A stretch of 64,000 nt of DNA from Micromonospora echinofusca. GTDB taxonomy: Bacteria > Actinomycetota > Actinomycetes > Mycobacteriales > Micromonosporaceae. Location: positions 1,009,501 to 1,073,500 of the forward strand of contig NZ_LT607733.1 of NCBI RefSeq assembly GCF_900091445.1. Direction: 5' to 3'. The position numbers and the translations under genes are program-made. The notes beneath the pieces are model-generated. The model did no database searches and had not been told where the DNA came from. It worked only from the letters and a program-made list of their open reading frames with translations. Below are positions 1 to 7,846 of this stretch, in pieces (the stretch's first letter is position 1; each line of letters opens with the position of its first letter).

Positions 1-316
1 CGGCCACCTTCGCCACCACCGGCTTCGGGCACTCCCAGACCGCCGCGAGCACGTCGCCGAGCATCCCGGCCGGCACGGTCCCGCTGGCGTACGCGGCGGC
101 GGTCTCCTTCAGGTCAGCGCCGGAGCAGAAGACCGGGCCCGTGTGGTCCAGCACGATCACGCGTACGGCGTCGTCGGCGACCGCCTCGGCGAGGCCGGCC
201 AGCAGCTGGGTCATCAGCGGCGTGGAGAGCGCGTTGCGGTTGTGCGGACTGTCCAGGGTGAGCGTGGTCACCCCACGGGCCGTGGCGGCCCGTACGAGCA
301 CGTCGGGAGAGGTCAT
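1..316 (-). CDS. Enoyl-CoA hydratase/isomerase family protein (partial)
   Basis: The gene starts at the ATG complementary to 314-316 and runs off the left edge, so only about 105 N-terminal residues are present. The translation begins MTSPDVLVRAATARGVTTLT and contains the crotonase pattern SPHNRNALST followed by FCSGADLKE, the usual oxyanion-hole and CoA-binding segment. Members hydrate 2-enoyl-CoA thioesters in fatty-acid or amino-acid catabolism in the cytoplasm. It is divergent from hemW with only about 20 bp between the starts, so the promoters must overlap. Family assignment is firm; the exact substrate is unknown. Confidence 0.85.
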   Translation of the reverse strand, partial: MTSPDVLVRAATARGVTTLTLDSPHNRNALSTPLMTQLLAGLAEAVADDAVRVIVLDHTGPVFCSGADLKETAAAYASGTVPAGMLGDVLAAVWECPKPVVAKVA

Positions 317-336
317 GGAAGGGCACACTAGTGGCC

Positions 337-1560
337 ATGCCCGGCGTCCTTCCAGAAGGCGAAACCGTCCCCGTCGACGGGTCGCTGCCCGCCACCGCCA
401 CCCGTGCCGTCGGCGCGCGCGGCTTCGGCGTGTACGTACACGTGCCGTTCTGCGCCAGCCGCTGCGGCTACTGCGACTTCAACACGTACACCTCCGCCGA
501 GCTGGGCGGCGGGGCGAGCCGGGAGGAGTACGCCGACACCGTGCTGGCCGAGCTGGCGCTGGCCCGCCGGGTGCTGGGCGACGCCCCGCCGCCCCGGGTC
601 GACACCGTGTTCGTCGGCGGCGGCACCCCGACCCTGCTCCCCGCCGACGACCTGGCCCGGATCCTCGACGGCATCGACCGCACGTGGGGGCTCGCGCCCG
701 ACGCCGAGGTGACCACCGAGGCCAACCCCGAGTCGGTCACGCCGGAGTCGCTCAAGGCGCTGCGGGCCGCCGGCTACACCCGGATCTCGCTGGGCATGCA
801 GTCCGCCGCCCCCGGCGTGCTGGCGATCCTGGACCGTACGCACAGCGCCGGCCGGGCCGTCGCCGCCGCCCGCGAGGCGCGCGACGCCGGGTTCGACCAC
901 GTCAACCTGGACCTGATCTACGGCACGCCGGGGGAGAGCGAGGCCGACTTCGCCGCCTCCCTCGACCAGGTCGTCGCCGCCGGGGTGGACCACGTCAGCG
1001 CGTACGCCCTGATCGTGGAGGACGGCACCCGGCTGGCCACGCGGATGCGGCGCGGCGAGCTGCCGTACCCCTCCGACGACGTCGCCGCGGACCGCTACCT
1101 CGCCGCGGAGGCCGCCCTCGGCGCGGCCGGTCACTCCTGGTACGAGGTGTCGAACTGGGCCCGCGACGAGGCGGCCCGGTGTCGGCACAACCTGCTCTAC
1201 TGGACCGGCGCCGACTGGTGGGGCCTCGGCCCGGGCGCGCACAGCCACGTCGGCGGCGTGCGCTGGTGGAACGTCAAGCACCCCACGACGTACGCGAAGC
1301 GGCTGGCCGGCGGCGGGTCGCCCGGCCTGGCCCGCGAGGTGCTCACCGCCGACGAGGCGCACATGGAGGACGTCATGCTCCGGCTGCGCCTCGCCTCCGG
1401 GCTGCCGCTGGACGCCCTCGACGAGACCGGCCGGGCCGGTGCCGCGCGGGCCCTCGGCGCCGGACTGCTGGCCGCCGACGCGCACGCGGCCGGGCGGGCC
1501 GTGCTGACCCTGCGCGGCCGGCTGCTCGCCGACGCCGTCGTGCGTGACCTGCTGCCCTGA
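337..1560 (+). CDS. hemW: Radical SAM heme chaperone HemW
   Basis: About 407 residues, typical for HemW (formerly called oxygen-independent coproporphyrinogen oxidase-like, HemN-like). The radical-SAM cluster ligands are visible as CASRCGYCDF (CX3CX2C), followed by the glycine-rich FVGGGTPT and the E-x-NP motif TTEANPESV. Family knowledge: HemW binds heme and inserts it into respiratory enzymes. GTG 331 is in frame six bases upstream; ATG 337 is preferred because a CACACT box (324-329) lies seven bases before it, resembling the leaderless promoters elsewhere in the window. Its position next to hrcA-dnaJ matches the conserved actinobacterial order. Confidence 0.9.
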   Translation: MPGVLPEGETVPVDGSLPATATRAVGARGFGVYVHVPFCASRCGYCDFNTYTSAELGGGASREEYADTVLAELALARRVLGDAPPPRVDTVFVGGGTPTLLPADDLARILDGIDRTWGLAPDAEVTTEANPESVTPESLKALRAAGYTRISLGMQSAAPGVLAILDRTHSAGRAVAAAREARDAGFDHVNLDLIYGTPGESEADFAASLDQVVAAGVDHVSAYALIVEDGTRLATRMRRGELPYPSDDVAADRYLAAEAALGAAGHSWYEVSNWARDEAARCRHNLLYWTGADWWGLGPGAHSHVGGVRWWNVKHPTTYAKRLAGGGSPGLAREVLTADEAHMEDVMLRLRLASGLPLDALDETGRAGAARALGAGLLAADAHAAGRAVLTLRGRLLADAVVRDLLP

Positions 1561-1600
1561 GCCGCGTGCCGGGGCCGGCCGGGGGAGCGGCCGACCCGGG

Positions 1601-2302
1601 TCACCTGGTGAAGCTGTAGGTCATCGGGTAGCGGTAGAGCACGCCCTCGTTGGCCTTGACGCCGCCGATGATGCCGAAGATCAGCGGCACCAGCCAGACG
1701 AGCATCGGGACGAAGAACAGCACCCCACAGGTGATCAGCGTGACCACCCAGCTCAGCACGCCGACGATCGTCCAGGTGAGCTGGAAGTTCAGCGCCGCGA
1801 CGGCGTGCGCCCGGGCGGTCGGGGACTGCTGCCCCCGGGCCATCAGCGCGATCAGCGGCGCCAACCAGCCGAGCAGACCCCCGCCGACGATCACGCCGAC
1901 CGCGCCGCCGAAGTGGGCGATGAGGGCCCAGTTCTTGTCGTCGTTGCTGGCGTAGCCGCCCGTCGGCGCACCGTAGCCGCCCCCGCCGGGATACCCGGCC
2001 CCGGGCGGCGGGAAGCCACCGGGCGGCGGATAGCCGGCCCCGGGTGGCGACTGACCACCGGGTGGGGGAAGGTCTCCGGGCGGCGGGTACGCGCCGGGCG
2101 GGGGGTAGCCGCCCGACGGCGGCTGGTCACCGGTGGGCGGCGGATAGCCACCGGGCGGAGAATGGCTGCCCGGGCCGGGTGCCCCGGACAGTGGAGTGGT
2201 GGGTTCGTCGGAGCTGGCGGGGCCGGGGAACCCCGACGGGGCGGTCGGGTCCGGCGGGAAGCCGGGGTCCCCCGCTCCGGGAGGGCGAGGTGGTTCGGTC
2301 AT
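1601..2302 (-). CDS. DUF4870-type membrane protein with proline/glycine-rich N-terminus
   Basis: 233 residues. The first ~120 are low-complexity Pro/Gly/Tyr repeats of the PPGGYPPP type, presumably a disordered cytoplasmic tail. The C-terminal ~110 residues carry three or four hydrophobic segments (GGAVGVIVGGGLLGWLAPLI, the LTWTIVGVLSWVVTLITCGV stretch and the VPMLVWLVPLIFGIIGGV stretch) and the pattern AVAALNFQLTW typical of DUF4870 (Tic20-like) proteins. Function unknown. The start at 2302 (MTEPPRPPG) is supported by TACCGT at 2310-2315 on the same strand, seven bases upstream, which suggests a leaderless mRNA. Confidence 0.8.
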   Translation of the reverse strand: MTEPPRPPGAGDPGFPPDPTAPSGFPGPASSDEPTTPLSGAPGPGSHSPPGGYPPPTGDQPPSGGYPPPGAYPPPGDLPPPGGQSPPGAGYPPPGGFPPPGAGYPGGGGYGAPTGGYASNDDKNWALIAHFGGAVGVIVGGGLLGWLAPLIALMARGQQSPTARAHAVAALNFQLTWTIVGVLSWVVTLITCGVLFFVPMLVWLVPLIFGIIGGVKANEGVLYRYPMTYSFTR

Positions 2303-2309
2303 GGAGGTC

Positions 2310-2315
2310 ACGGTA
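2310..2315 (-). promoter_or_regulatory. Probable -10 box (TACCGT), leaderless, for the DUF4870 gene
   Basis: TACCGT on the minus strand, followed by seven bases and ATG. A TANNNT box 6-7 nt before a start codon is the actinobacterial leaderless pattern. No clear -35. Confidence 0.5.
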
Positions 2316-2462
2316 GGGGCAGCCGGCAAGGCGGCACCAGCGTGACACCGGTCGGGATGTCCGAATGGCCGGTCCCGGGCGCCCGCGGGCGGGCCGGCAC
2401 GGTCGGCGATCGGACCGATCGCCCCAGGTCGATCATCGCGTCGGGGGCCCTGCCGACGTAGA

Positions 2463-2489
2463 CTGGCACTCGCTACAGTCGAGTGCCAG
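2463..2489 (+). promoter_or_regulatory. CIRCE operator upstream of hrcA
   Basis: Perfect 9-bp inverted repeat with a 9-bp spacer: CTGGCACTC-N9-GAGTGCCAG. The canonical CIRCE arms are TTAGCACTC/GAGTGCTAA, so the GCACTC/GAGTGC cores and the N9 spacer are conserved and only the outer bases differ. It lies 59 bp before the hrcA start, so HrcA most likely represses its own hrcA-dnaJ transcript. Confidence 0.92.
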
Positions 2490-2548
2490 CAACCAGCCCG
2501 CCCGGCCCCCCGCGTGCCGGTGCCGACGTGCGACAGGAGGTGGGGAGG

Positions 2549-3571
2549 ATGGGTCTCGACGACCGCAAGCTCGCCGTGCTGCGCGCGATCGTCGAGGACT
2601 ACGTCGCCACGCAGGAGCCCGTGGGCAGCAAGGCGCTGGTCGAACGACACCAGCTGGGGGTCTCGCCGGCGACCGTCCGCAACGACATGGCCGTGCTGGA
2701 GGAGGAGGGCTACATCCGCCAGCCGCACACCAGCGCCGGCCGGGTGCCCACCGACCGGGGCTACCGGCTATTCGTGGACCGGCTGTCCCGGGTCAAGCCG
2801 CTCAGCCCGGCCGAGCGCCGGGCCATCGAGCGCTTCCTGGTCGGCGCCGTCGACCTCGACGACGTGGTGCACCGCACCGTCCGGCTGCTGGCGCAACTGA
2901 CCCGGCAGGTCGCCGTCGTGCAGTACCCGAGCCTGGCCCGTTCCTCGGTGCGCCACCTGGAGCTGGTGCCGATCTCCACCACCCGGCTGATGCTCGTCAT
3001 GATCGCCGACACCGGCCGGGTCGAGCAGCGGCTGGTCGAGCTGCCCGCCCCGATCCCCGCCGACGACGTCACCGACCTGCGCCGGCTGGTCAACGAGAAG
3101 CTGGTCGGCAGCCGGCTGTCGGAGACCCCGCCGCTGGTGCAGGCCCTGGTCGAGGAGTCGGTGCCGCACCTGCGCCCGGCCATGACCACCCTCTCCACCG
3201 TGCTGCTGGAGACGCTGATCGAGCGGCACGAGGAGCGGATCGCGCTGGCCGGCACGGCCAACCTCACCCGGGGTGGCCTGCTCGACTTCCAGGGTTCCCT
3301 GCGCCCCATCCTGGAGGCGCTGGAGGAGGAGGTCGTCATGCTCAAGCTCATCGGCGAGGCCGAGCCGAGCACGACGCGGGTGCTGATCGGCGACGAGAAC
3401 GAGATCGACAACCTGCGCGCCGCCTCGGTGGTCAGCACCGGCTACGGGCCGGGCACGACCAGCGTCGGCGGCCTCGGTGTGCTCGGGCCGACGCGGATGG
3501 ACTACCCCGGCACCATCGCCACGGTGCGGGCCGTGGCACGCTACGTGGGCGAGCTGCTGGCCCAGAACTGA
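2549..3571 (+). CDS. hrcA: Heat-inducible transcription repressor HrcA
   Basis: 340 residues, the normal HrcA length. It begins [20 protein letters not shown], the conserved N-terminal winged-helix region, and continues with [23 protein letters not shown], the DNA-recognition helix. The remainder is the GAF-like dimerisation part. It binds CIRCE operators to repress chaperone genes until folded by GroE. The start at ATG 2549 is set by an AGGAGG ribosome-binding site at 2535-2540, eight bases upstream; GTG 2540 is in frame but overlaps that site. A CIRCE element lies upstream and dnaJ follows. Confidence 0.96.
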   Translation: MGLDDRKLAVLRAIVEDYVATQEPVGSKALVERHQLGVSPATVRNDMAVLEEEGYIRQPHTSAGRVPTDRGYRLFVDRLSRVKPLSPAERRAIERFLVGAVDLDDVVHRTVRLLAQLTRQVAVVQYPSLARSSVRHLELVPISTTRLMLVMIADTGRVEQRLVELPAPIPADDVTDLRRLVNEKLVGSRLSETPPLVQALVEESVPHLRPAMTTLSTVLLETLIERHEERIALAGTANLTRGGLLDFQGSLRPILEALEEEVVMLKLIGEAEPSTTRVLIGDENEIDNLRAASVVSTGYGPGTTSVGGLGVLGPTRMDYPGTIATVRAVARYVGELLAQN

Positions 3572-3644
3572 CCAGTCAGGGCCGACGGCCGGCTCCCGCC
3601 GCCGACCGGCGCAACGCGAGACGAACATGAGGACACGGAACGCA

Positions 3645-4790
3645 GTGGCCAGGGACTACTACGGCATTCTCGGGGTGAGCCGGGAAGCCTCCGACGACGA
3701 GATCAAGCGCGCCTACCGCAAGCTGGCGCGGCAGTTCCACCCGGACGTGAATCCGGATCCGGAGGCCCAGGAGAAGTTCAAGGACATCAACGCCGCGTAC
3801 GAGGTCCTCTCGGACGACCGGAAACGGCAGATCGTCGACCTGGGCGGTGACCCGCTCGCCCCCGGCGGCGGGGGTGCGGGTGGCCCGGGCGGCCCCGGCG
3901 GCGCCGGGCCGTTCGTCGGCTTCCAGGACATCATGGACGCGTTCTTCGGCGGCGCGGCCGGCGGCTCGCGGGGTCCCCGACCCCGGACCCGGCCCGGCGC
4001 CGACGCGATCCTGCGCCTGGAGCTGGATCTGCACGAGACCGCGTTCGGCGTCGAGGCGCCGATCACCGTCGACACCGCCGTGCTCTGCACCACCTGCTCC
4101 GGCGCCGGCACGGCGGCCGGCACCCACCTGGCCACCTGCGAGGCGTGCGCCGGCCGGGGCGAGGTGCAGTCCGTGCAGCGCACCTTCCTCGGTCAGGTGG
4201 TCTCCGCCCGGCCGTGCACGGTCTGCCAGGGCTACGGCACCACCATTCCGCACCCGTGCCCGACCTGCGCAGGCGACGGCCGGGTCCGCACCCGTCGTTC
4301 GCTGACCGTCAAGATCCCGGCGGGTGTCGAGGACGGCATGCGCATCCGGCTCGCCCAGCAGGGCGAGGTCGGCCCCGGCGGCGGCACGGCCGGCGACCTC
4401 TACGTGGAGATCCACGAGCGGCCGCACGACGTCTACTCCCGCAAGGGCGACGACCTGCACTGCCGGGTCACGGTGCCGATGACGGCGGCGGCGCTCGGCA
4501 CGCGGCTGACCATCAAGACGCTGGACAGCGAGGAGACGGTCGACGTCAAGGCCGGCACCCAGCCGGGCAGCACGATGCGGCTGCGCGCGCGGGGCGTGCC
4601 GCACCTGCGCGGCACCGGCCGGGGCGACCTCTACGTGCACCTCGACGTGCGCACCCCCACCAAGCTCGACGCCGACCAGGAGAAGATGCTGCGCGACTTC
4701 GCCAAGACCCGGGGCGAGGAGGTCGCCGAGCTCACCAAGCAGGGCGGCTTCTTCTCCCGGATGCGCGACGCCTTCAACGGCCACGCCTGA
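3645..4790 (+). CDS. dnaJ: Molecular chaperone DnaJ (DnaJ2-type, hrcA-linked)
   Basis: About 381 residues from GTG 3645 ([16 protein letters not shown]). The J domain has HPD around residue 33. A Gly-rich linker follows ([15 protein letters not shown]), then four zinc-finger motifs [24 protein letters not shown] and CPTCAGDG, then the C-terminal substrate-binding domain. It stimulates DnaK ATPase in the cytoplasm. An in-frame ATG at 3627 would add six residues; the GTG gives the conserved N-terminus and has GAGGAC about ten bases upstream. It is probably co-transcribed with hrcA under CIRCE control; this is the second DnaJ of actinobacteria, separate from the dnaK operon. Confidence 0.95.
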   Translation: MARDYYGILGVSREASDDEIKRAYRKLARQFHPDVNPDPEAQEKFKDINAAYEVLSDDRKRQIVDLGGDPLAPGGGGAGGPGGPGGAGPFVGFQDIMDAFFGGAAGGSRGPRPRTRPGADAILRLELDLHETAFGVEAPITVDTAVLCTTCSGAGTAAGTHLATCEACAGRGEVQSVQRTFLGQVVSARPCTVCQGYGTTIPHPCPTCAGDGRVRTRRSLTVKIPAGVEDGMRIRLAQQGEVGPGGGTAGDLYVEIHERPHDVYSRKGDDLHCRVTVPMTAAALGTRLTIKTLDSEETVDVKAGTQPGSTMRLRARGVPHLRGTGRGDLYVHLDVRTPTKLDADQEKMLRDFAKTRGEEVAELTKQGGFFSRMRDAFNGHA

Positions 4791-4799
4791 CCGGCCTGA

Positions 4800-4823
4800 C
4801 CGCCCCGGCGTCCGCCGGGGCGG
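4800..4823 (+). terminator. GC-rich hairpin after dnaJ
   Basis: Perfect 10-bp stem CCGCCCCGGC/GCCGGGGCGG with a 4-nt loop, starting nine bases after the dnaJ stop. No T-tract, as is common in high-GC actinobacteria. Probably separates hrcA-dnaJ from rsmE. Confidence 0.55.
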
Positions 4824-4824
4824 C

Positions 4825-4830
4825 TAGCCT
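4825..4830 (+). promoter_or_regulatory. Probable -10 box (TAGCCT), leaderless, for rsmE
   Basis: TAGCCT seven bases before the rsmE GTG and immediately after the dnaJ hairpin. Suggests independent, leaderless transcription of rsmE. Confidence 0.5.
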
Positions 4831-4837
4831 GATCGTC

Positions 4838-5572
4838 GTGTCCGCGCCGCTGTTCCTGGTCGAGTCGCTGCCCACCGCCGACCAGCTCACCCTGGGCGGC
4901 CCCGAGGGGCACCACGCCGCCACCGTGCAACGGCTGCGCGTCGGCGAGGAACTGCTGCTCGCCGACGGCCGGGGCGGCACCGCGTCCGCGGTGGTCACGG
5001 CCGTCGGCCGGGGCACCCTCGAACTCGACGTCCTCTCCCGGGGGTACGTCGACGCGTCCGTCCCCCGGCTCGTGGTGGTGCAGGGCATCGCCAAGGGCGA
5101 CCGGGGCGAGCTGGCCGTGCAGGCGATGACCGAGGTCGGGGTGGACGAGATCGTGCCCTGGGCGGCGTCCCGCTCGGTGGCGCAGTGGCGCGGCGACCGG
5201 GGCGCTCGGGCCCGGGAGAAGTGGGTCGCGACGGCCCGGGAGGCGGCGAAGCAGGCCCGCCGGTCGTGGCTGCCGGTGGTGGCCGGCGCCCCCGACGAGT
5301 CCACCGCGACGGTGGCCCGCCGGATCGCCGGCGCCGCCGCGGCGTTCGTCCTGCACGAGGAGGCGGGTGAGCGGCTGACCACCGTCGAGCTGCCCGCCGC
5401 CGGTGAGATCGTGCTGGTCGTCGGCCCGGAGGGCGGCATCGCCCCGGCCGAGCTGACCGCCTTCACCGAGGCCGGCGCCCGGCCGGTGCGGCTGGGGCCC
5501 TCGGTGCTGCGTACGTCGACCGCCGGGGTGGCCGCCCTCAGCGTCCTGGCCACCCGCCTCGGCCACTGGTGA
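4838..5572 (+). CDS. rsmE: 16S rRNA (uracil1498-N3)-methyltransferase RsmE
   Basis: 244 residues from GTG 4838 (VSAPLFLVESLPTAD), typical for RsmE. The N-terminal PUA-like part has GPEGHHAATVQRLRVGEEL. The C-terminal SPOUT domain shows MTEVGVDEIVPW, VVGPEGGIAPAEL and the trefoil-knot SAM-binding motif LGPSVLRTSTA. It methylates N3 of U1498 in helix 44 of 16S rRNA. It follows dnaJ as in other actinobacteria, but a hairpin and its own -10 box suggest separate expression. Confidence 0.93.
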   Translation: MSAPLFLVESLPTADQLTLGGPEGHHAATVQRLRVGEELLLADGRGGTASAVVTAVGRGTLELDVLSRGYVDASVPRLVVVQGIAKGDRGELAVQAMTEVGVDEIVPWAASRSVAQWRGDRGARAREKWVATAREAAKQARRSWLPVVAGAPDESTATVARRIAGAAAAFVLHEEAGERLTTVELPAAGEIVLVVGPEGGIAPAELTAFTEAGARPVRLGPSVLRTSTAGVAALSVLATRLGHW

Positions 5573-5599
5573 CCGACGGCGGCACCCGACCCGGCGGGG

Positions 5600-6508
5600 T
5601 CAGAGCCTGGGAAAGACGTGCACCGGCTGTTCCTCCGGGGCCAGGTCCAGCCCGGCCGGGCCGATGATCCGCGGGTCCGGTACGCCGACCACCTCGTGGT
5701 CCTTGTCGTGGTAGTCGAAGCGGCTCAGCACGTGGCGCATCGCCTCGATCCGGGCCCGCTTCTTGTCGTTGCTCTTCACCACCGTCCACGGTGCGTCGGC
5801 GGTGTCGGTGTAGAAGAACATCGCCTCCTTGGCCTCGGTGTACTCGTCCCACTTGTCGAGTGAGGCGATGTCCATGTCGGAGAGCTTCCACTGCCGCACC
5901 GGGTCGACCTGGCGGACGGCGAACCGGGTGCGCTGTTCGTTCTGGGACACCGAGAACCAGAACTTGACCAGGCGGATGCCCGAGCGCACCAGCATCCTCT
6001 CCAGTTCGGGGGCCTGGCGGAGGAACTCGAGGTACTCCTTGCGGGTGCAGAAGCCCATCACCCGCTCCACCCCCGCGCGGTTGTACCAGGACCGGTCGAA
6101 CAGCACGATCTCGCCGGCCGCCGGCAGGTGCCCGAGCCACCGCTGGAAGTACCACTGGGTGGACTCCCGCTCGTTCGGCTTGGCCAGGGCCACCACCGAC
6201 GCGCCGCGCGGATTGAGGTGCTCCATGAAGCGCTTGATCGTCCCGCCCTTGCCGGCCGCGTCGCGCCCCTCGAAGAGGATCACGAGACGCTCGCCGGACT
6301 CCCGGATCCAGTCCTGGAGCTTCAGCAGCTCGATCTGGAGCAGCCGCTTGTGGTGGTCGTACTCCGTGCGTGCCATCCGCTCGTCGTACGGGTAGTCCTC
6401 CCGCCAGGTGTCCACCGGGCTGCCGTCCGGGCGCAGCAGTACGGGATCGTCGTCGTGACCGTCGACCACCCGGTAGTCGTCGGTGAGGTCCAGCACGCTG
6501 TCCGTCAT
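5600..6508 (-). CDS. ppk2: PPK2 family polyphosphate kinase
   Basis: 302 residues from ATG 6508 (MTDSVLDLTDDYRVV). The PPK2 Walker A motif is LFEGRDAAGKGGTIKRF (about residue 75), and the Walker B/lid region is LFDRSWYNRAGVERVMGF. Family knowledge: PPK2 enzymes use polyphosphate to phosphorylate nucleoside diphosphates (class I) or monophosphates, or run in reverse. The length and single domain are those of class I proteins; substrate preference cannot be read from sequence alone. It converges with rsmE: the stops are about 27 bp apart. Confidence 0.92.
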   Translation of the reverse strand: MTDSVLDLTDDYRVVDGHDDDPVLLRPDGSPVDTWREDYPYDERMARTEYDHHKRLLQIELLKLQDWIRESGERLVILFEGRDAAGKGGTIKRFMEHLNPRGASVVALAKPNERESTQWYFQRWLGHLPAAGEIVLFDRSWYNRAGVERVMGFCTRKEYLEFLRQAPELERMLVRSGIRLVKFWFSVSQNEQRTRFAVRQVDPVRQWKLSDMDIASLDKWDEYTEAKEAMFFYTDTADAPWTVVKSNDKKRARIEAMRHVLSRFDYHDKDHEVVGVPDPRIIGPAGLDLAPEEQPVHVFPRL

Positions 6509-6582
6509 GCCGGCAACCCTTACCCCGGCAGTGCCCACCGTCACCCCCGCCACGCTGGGAGTTCGTTGAGGGGCGAGGCCGG

Positions 6583-7356
6583 TCAGCTGCGCAGGTAGGA
6601 CGCGCCGTTGAGGTCGACGATGGTGCCGGAGGCCCACTCCGCCTGCGGGGACGCGAGCCAGTGCACGGCGGCGGCGATCTCCTCGGGGCGGGCCACCCGG
6701 TTGAACGGGCTCTGCGCCCGGATGGCGGCGCCCCGCTCCCCGCTCAGGTGTCCGGTGGTCATGTCGGTCTCCACGAAGCCCGGGGCGACCGTGGCGACCG
6801 TGATGCCGTACGGGGCGAGGGCCACCGCCAGCGACTGCCCCAGCGCGTTCAGCCCCGCCTTGCTCGCCCCGTACGCGGGCTGCTCCGGCTCGCCCCGGAA
6901 GGCTCCCCGGGAGGAGACGTTGACGATCCGGCCGCCCCGGTCGCGCATGTGCTGCGCGGCGCACCAGATGACGTTGCCGGCGCCGGTGAGGTTGGTCTCC
7001 AGCACCTGCCGCCACTGCGCGCGCCACTGCTCGTAGGAGGCGCCGAAGACCGGGTGCGGGGCGTCCCGCCCGCCGTACACGCCGGCGTTGTTGACCAGCA
7101 CGTCCAGTCCGCCCAGCAGGTCGGCGGCCTCGTCGACCATGGCCCGTACGGCGTCCGGGTCGGTCAGGTCGGCGCGGACGACGACGTGCCCCTCGCCGGG
7201 CAGTTCGGCGCGCAGCCCCTCGGCCAGCTCCGCGGAGTCCCGGTGGTGGATCGCCACCCGGTCGCCGCCTGCCGCGAACGCGGTCGCCACCGCCCGCCCG
7301 ATGCCGCGCGAGGCCCCCGTCACCAGTACCGCCCGTGAAGTCACGCCGGCCATCAT
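6583..7356 (-). CDS. SDR family oxidoreductase (3-oxoacyl-ACP reductase-like)
   Basis: 257 residues from ATG 7356. GTG 7344, four codons in, is an equally good start since it leaves five residues before VLVTGASRG. Rossmann motif VTGASRGIG, NNAGVYGG, catalytic serine in IVNVSSRGAF, catalytic Tyr and Lys in PAYGASKAGLNAL, and PGFVETDMTTG. These are the classical short-chain dehydrogenase signatures, closest to FabG-like enzymes, NAD(P)-dependent and cytoplasmic. No acyl-carrier or fatty-acid genes are adjacent, so the substrate is unassigned. Divergent from the HIT gene across 130 bp. Confidence 0.85.
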   Translation of the reverse strand: MMAGVTSRAVLVTGASRGIGRAVATAFAAGGDRVAIHHRDSAELAEGLRAELPGEGHVVVRADLTDPDAVRAMVDEAADLLGGLDVLVNNAGVYGGRDAPHPVFGASYEQWRAQWRQVLETNLTGAGNVIWCAAQHMRDRGGRIVNVSSRGAFRGEPEQPAYGASKAGLNALGQSLAVALAPYGITVATVAPGFVETDMTTGHLSGERGAAIRAQSPFNRVARPEEIAAAVHWLASPQAEWASGTIVDLNGASYLRS

Positions 7357-7428
7357 GCCCGACCGCCCCGCCCCGCCCGCGCCGAGGGAACCCGCCCCGC
7401 AGGCGGTGAGGCCATCCGCCGCCGGAGG

Positions 7429-7448
7429 GTGGCGGGGGAACCCGCCAC
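7429..7448. repeat. Small perfect hairpin in the SDR/HIT divergent intergenic region
   Basis: GTGGCGGG-GGAA-CCCGCCAC, an 8-bp stem with a 4-nt loop, about 27 bp upstream of the HIT -10 box. It lies between divergent genes, so it is not an obvious terminator and could be an operator; no regulator can be named. Confidence 0.4.
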
Positions 7449-7474
7449 GGGAGCGTCGGCGGCGTGCCCTTCCT

Positions 7475-7480
7475 TACACT
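7475..7480 (+). promoter_or_regulatory. Probable -10 box (TACACT), leaderless, for the HIT gene
   Basis: TACACT, then six bases, then ATG 7487. No ribosome-binding site fits in the space, consistent with a leaderless mRNA. Confidence 0.5.
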
Positions 7481-7486
7481 GCCCCG

Positions 7487-7846
7487 ATGGGAACCGACTG
7501 CCTGTTCTGCCGCATCGTCGCCGGGGAGATCCCGGCCACGATCGTCCGGGAAACCGCCACCACGCTCGCCTTCCGCGACATCGACCCGAAGGCGCCGGTG
7601 CACGTGCTGGTCATCCCGAAGGAGCACTACGCCGACGTGGCGACGCTCGCCCAGGGCGACCCGGCGCTCGCCGGGGAGGTGCTCGCCACGGCCGCCGCGG
7701 TGGCCGAGGACGAGGGGCTGCTCGGCGACGGCTTCCGGCTGATGTTCAACACCGGCGCGTACGGCGGCCAGGAGGTCTTCCACGTGCACGCACACGTGCT
7801 CGGTGGGGCGCCGCTGGGCCCCATGCTGGCCCGGAACCTCGCGTGA
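7487..7846 (+). CDS. HIT family protein (histidine-triad nucleotide-binding)
   Basis: 119 residues from ATG 7487 (MGTDCLFCRIVAGEIPAT). The family hallmark HVHAHVLGG (HxHxHxx) is near the C-terminus, and CLFCRI at the N-terminus is the usual HinT opening. Cytoplasmic homodimeric hydrolase of AMP-lysine or other nucleoside phosphoramidates by family analogy. Its stop overlaps the start of the next gene by four bases (GTGA), so the two are probably translationally coupled. Confidence 0.93.
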   Translation: MGTDCLFCRIVAGEIPATIVRETATTLAFRDIDPKAPVHVLVIPKEHYADVATLAQGDPALAGEVLATAAAVAEDEGLLGDGFRLMFNTGAYGGQEVFHVHAHVLGGAPLGPMLARNLA

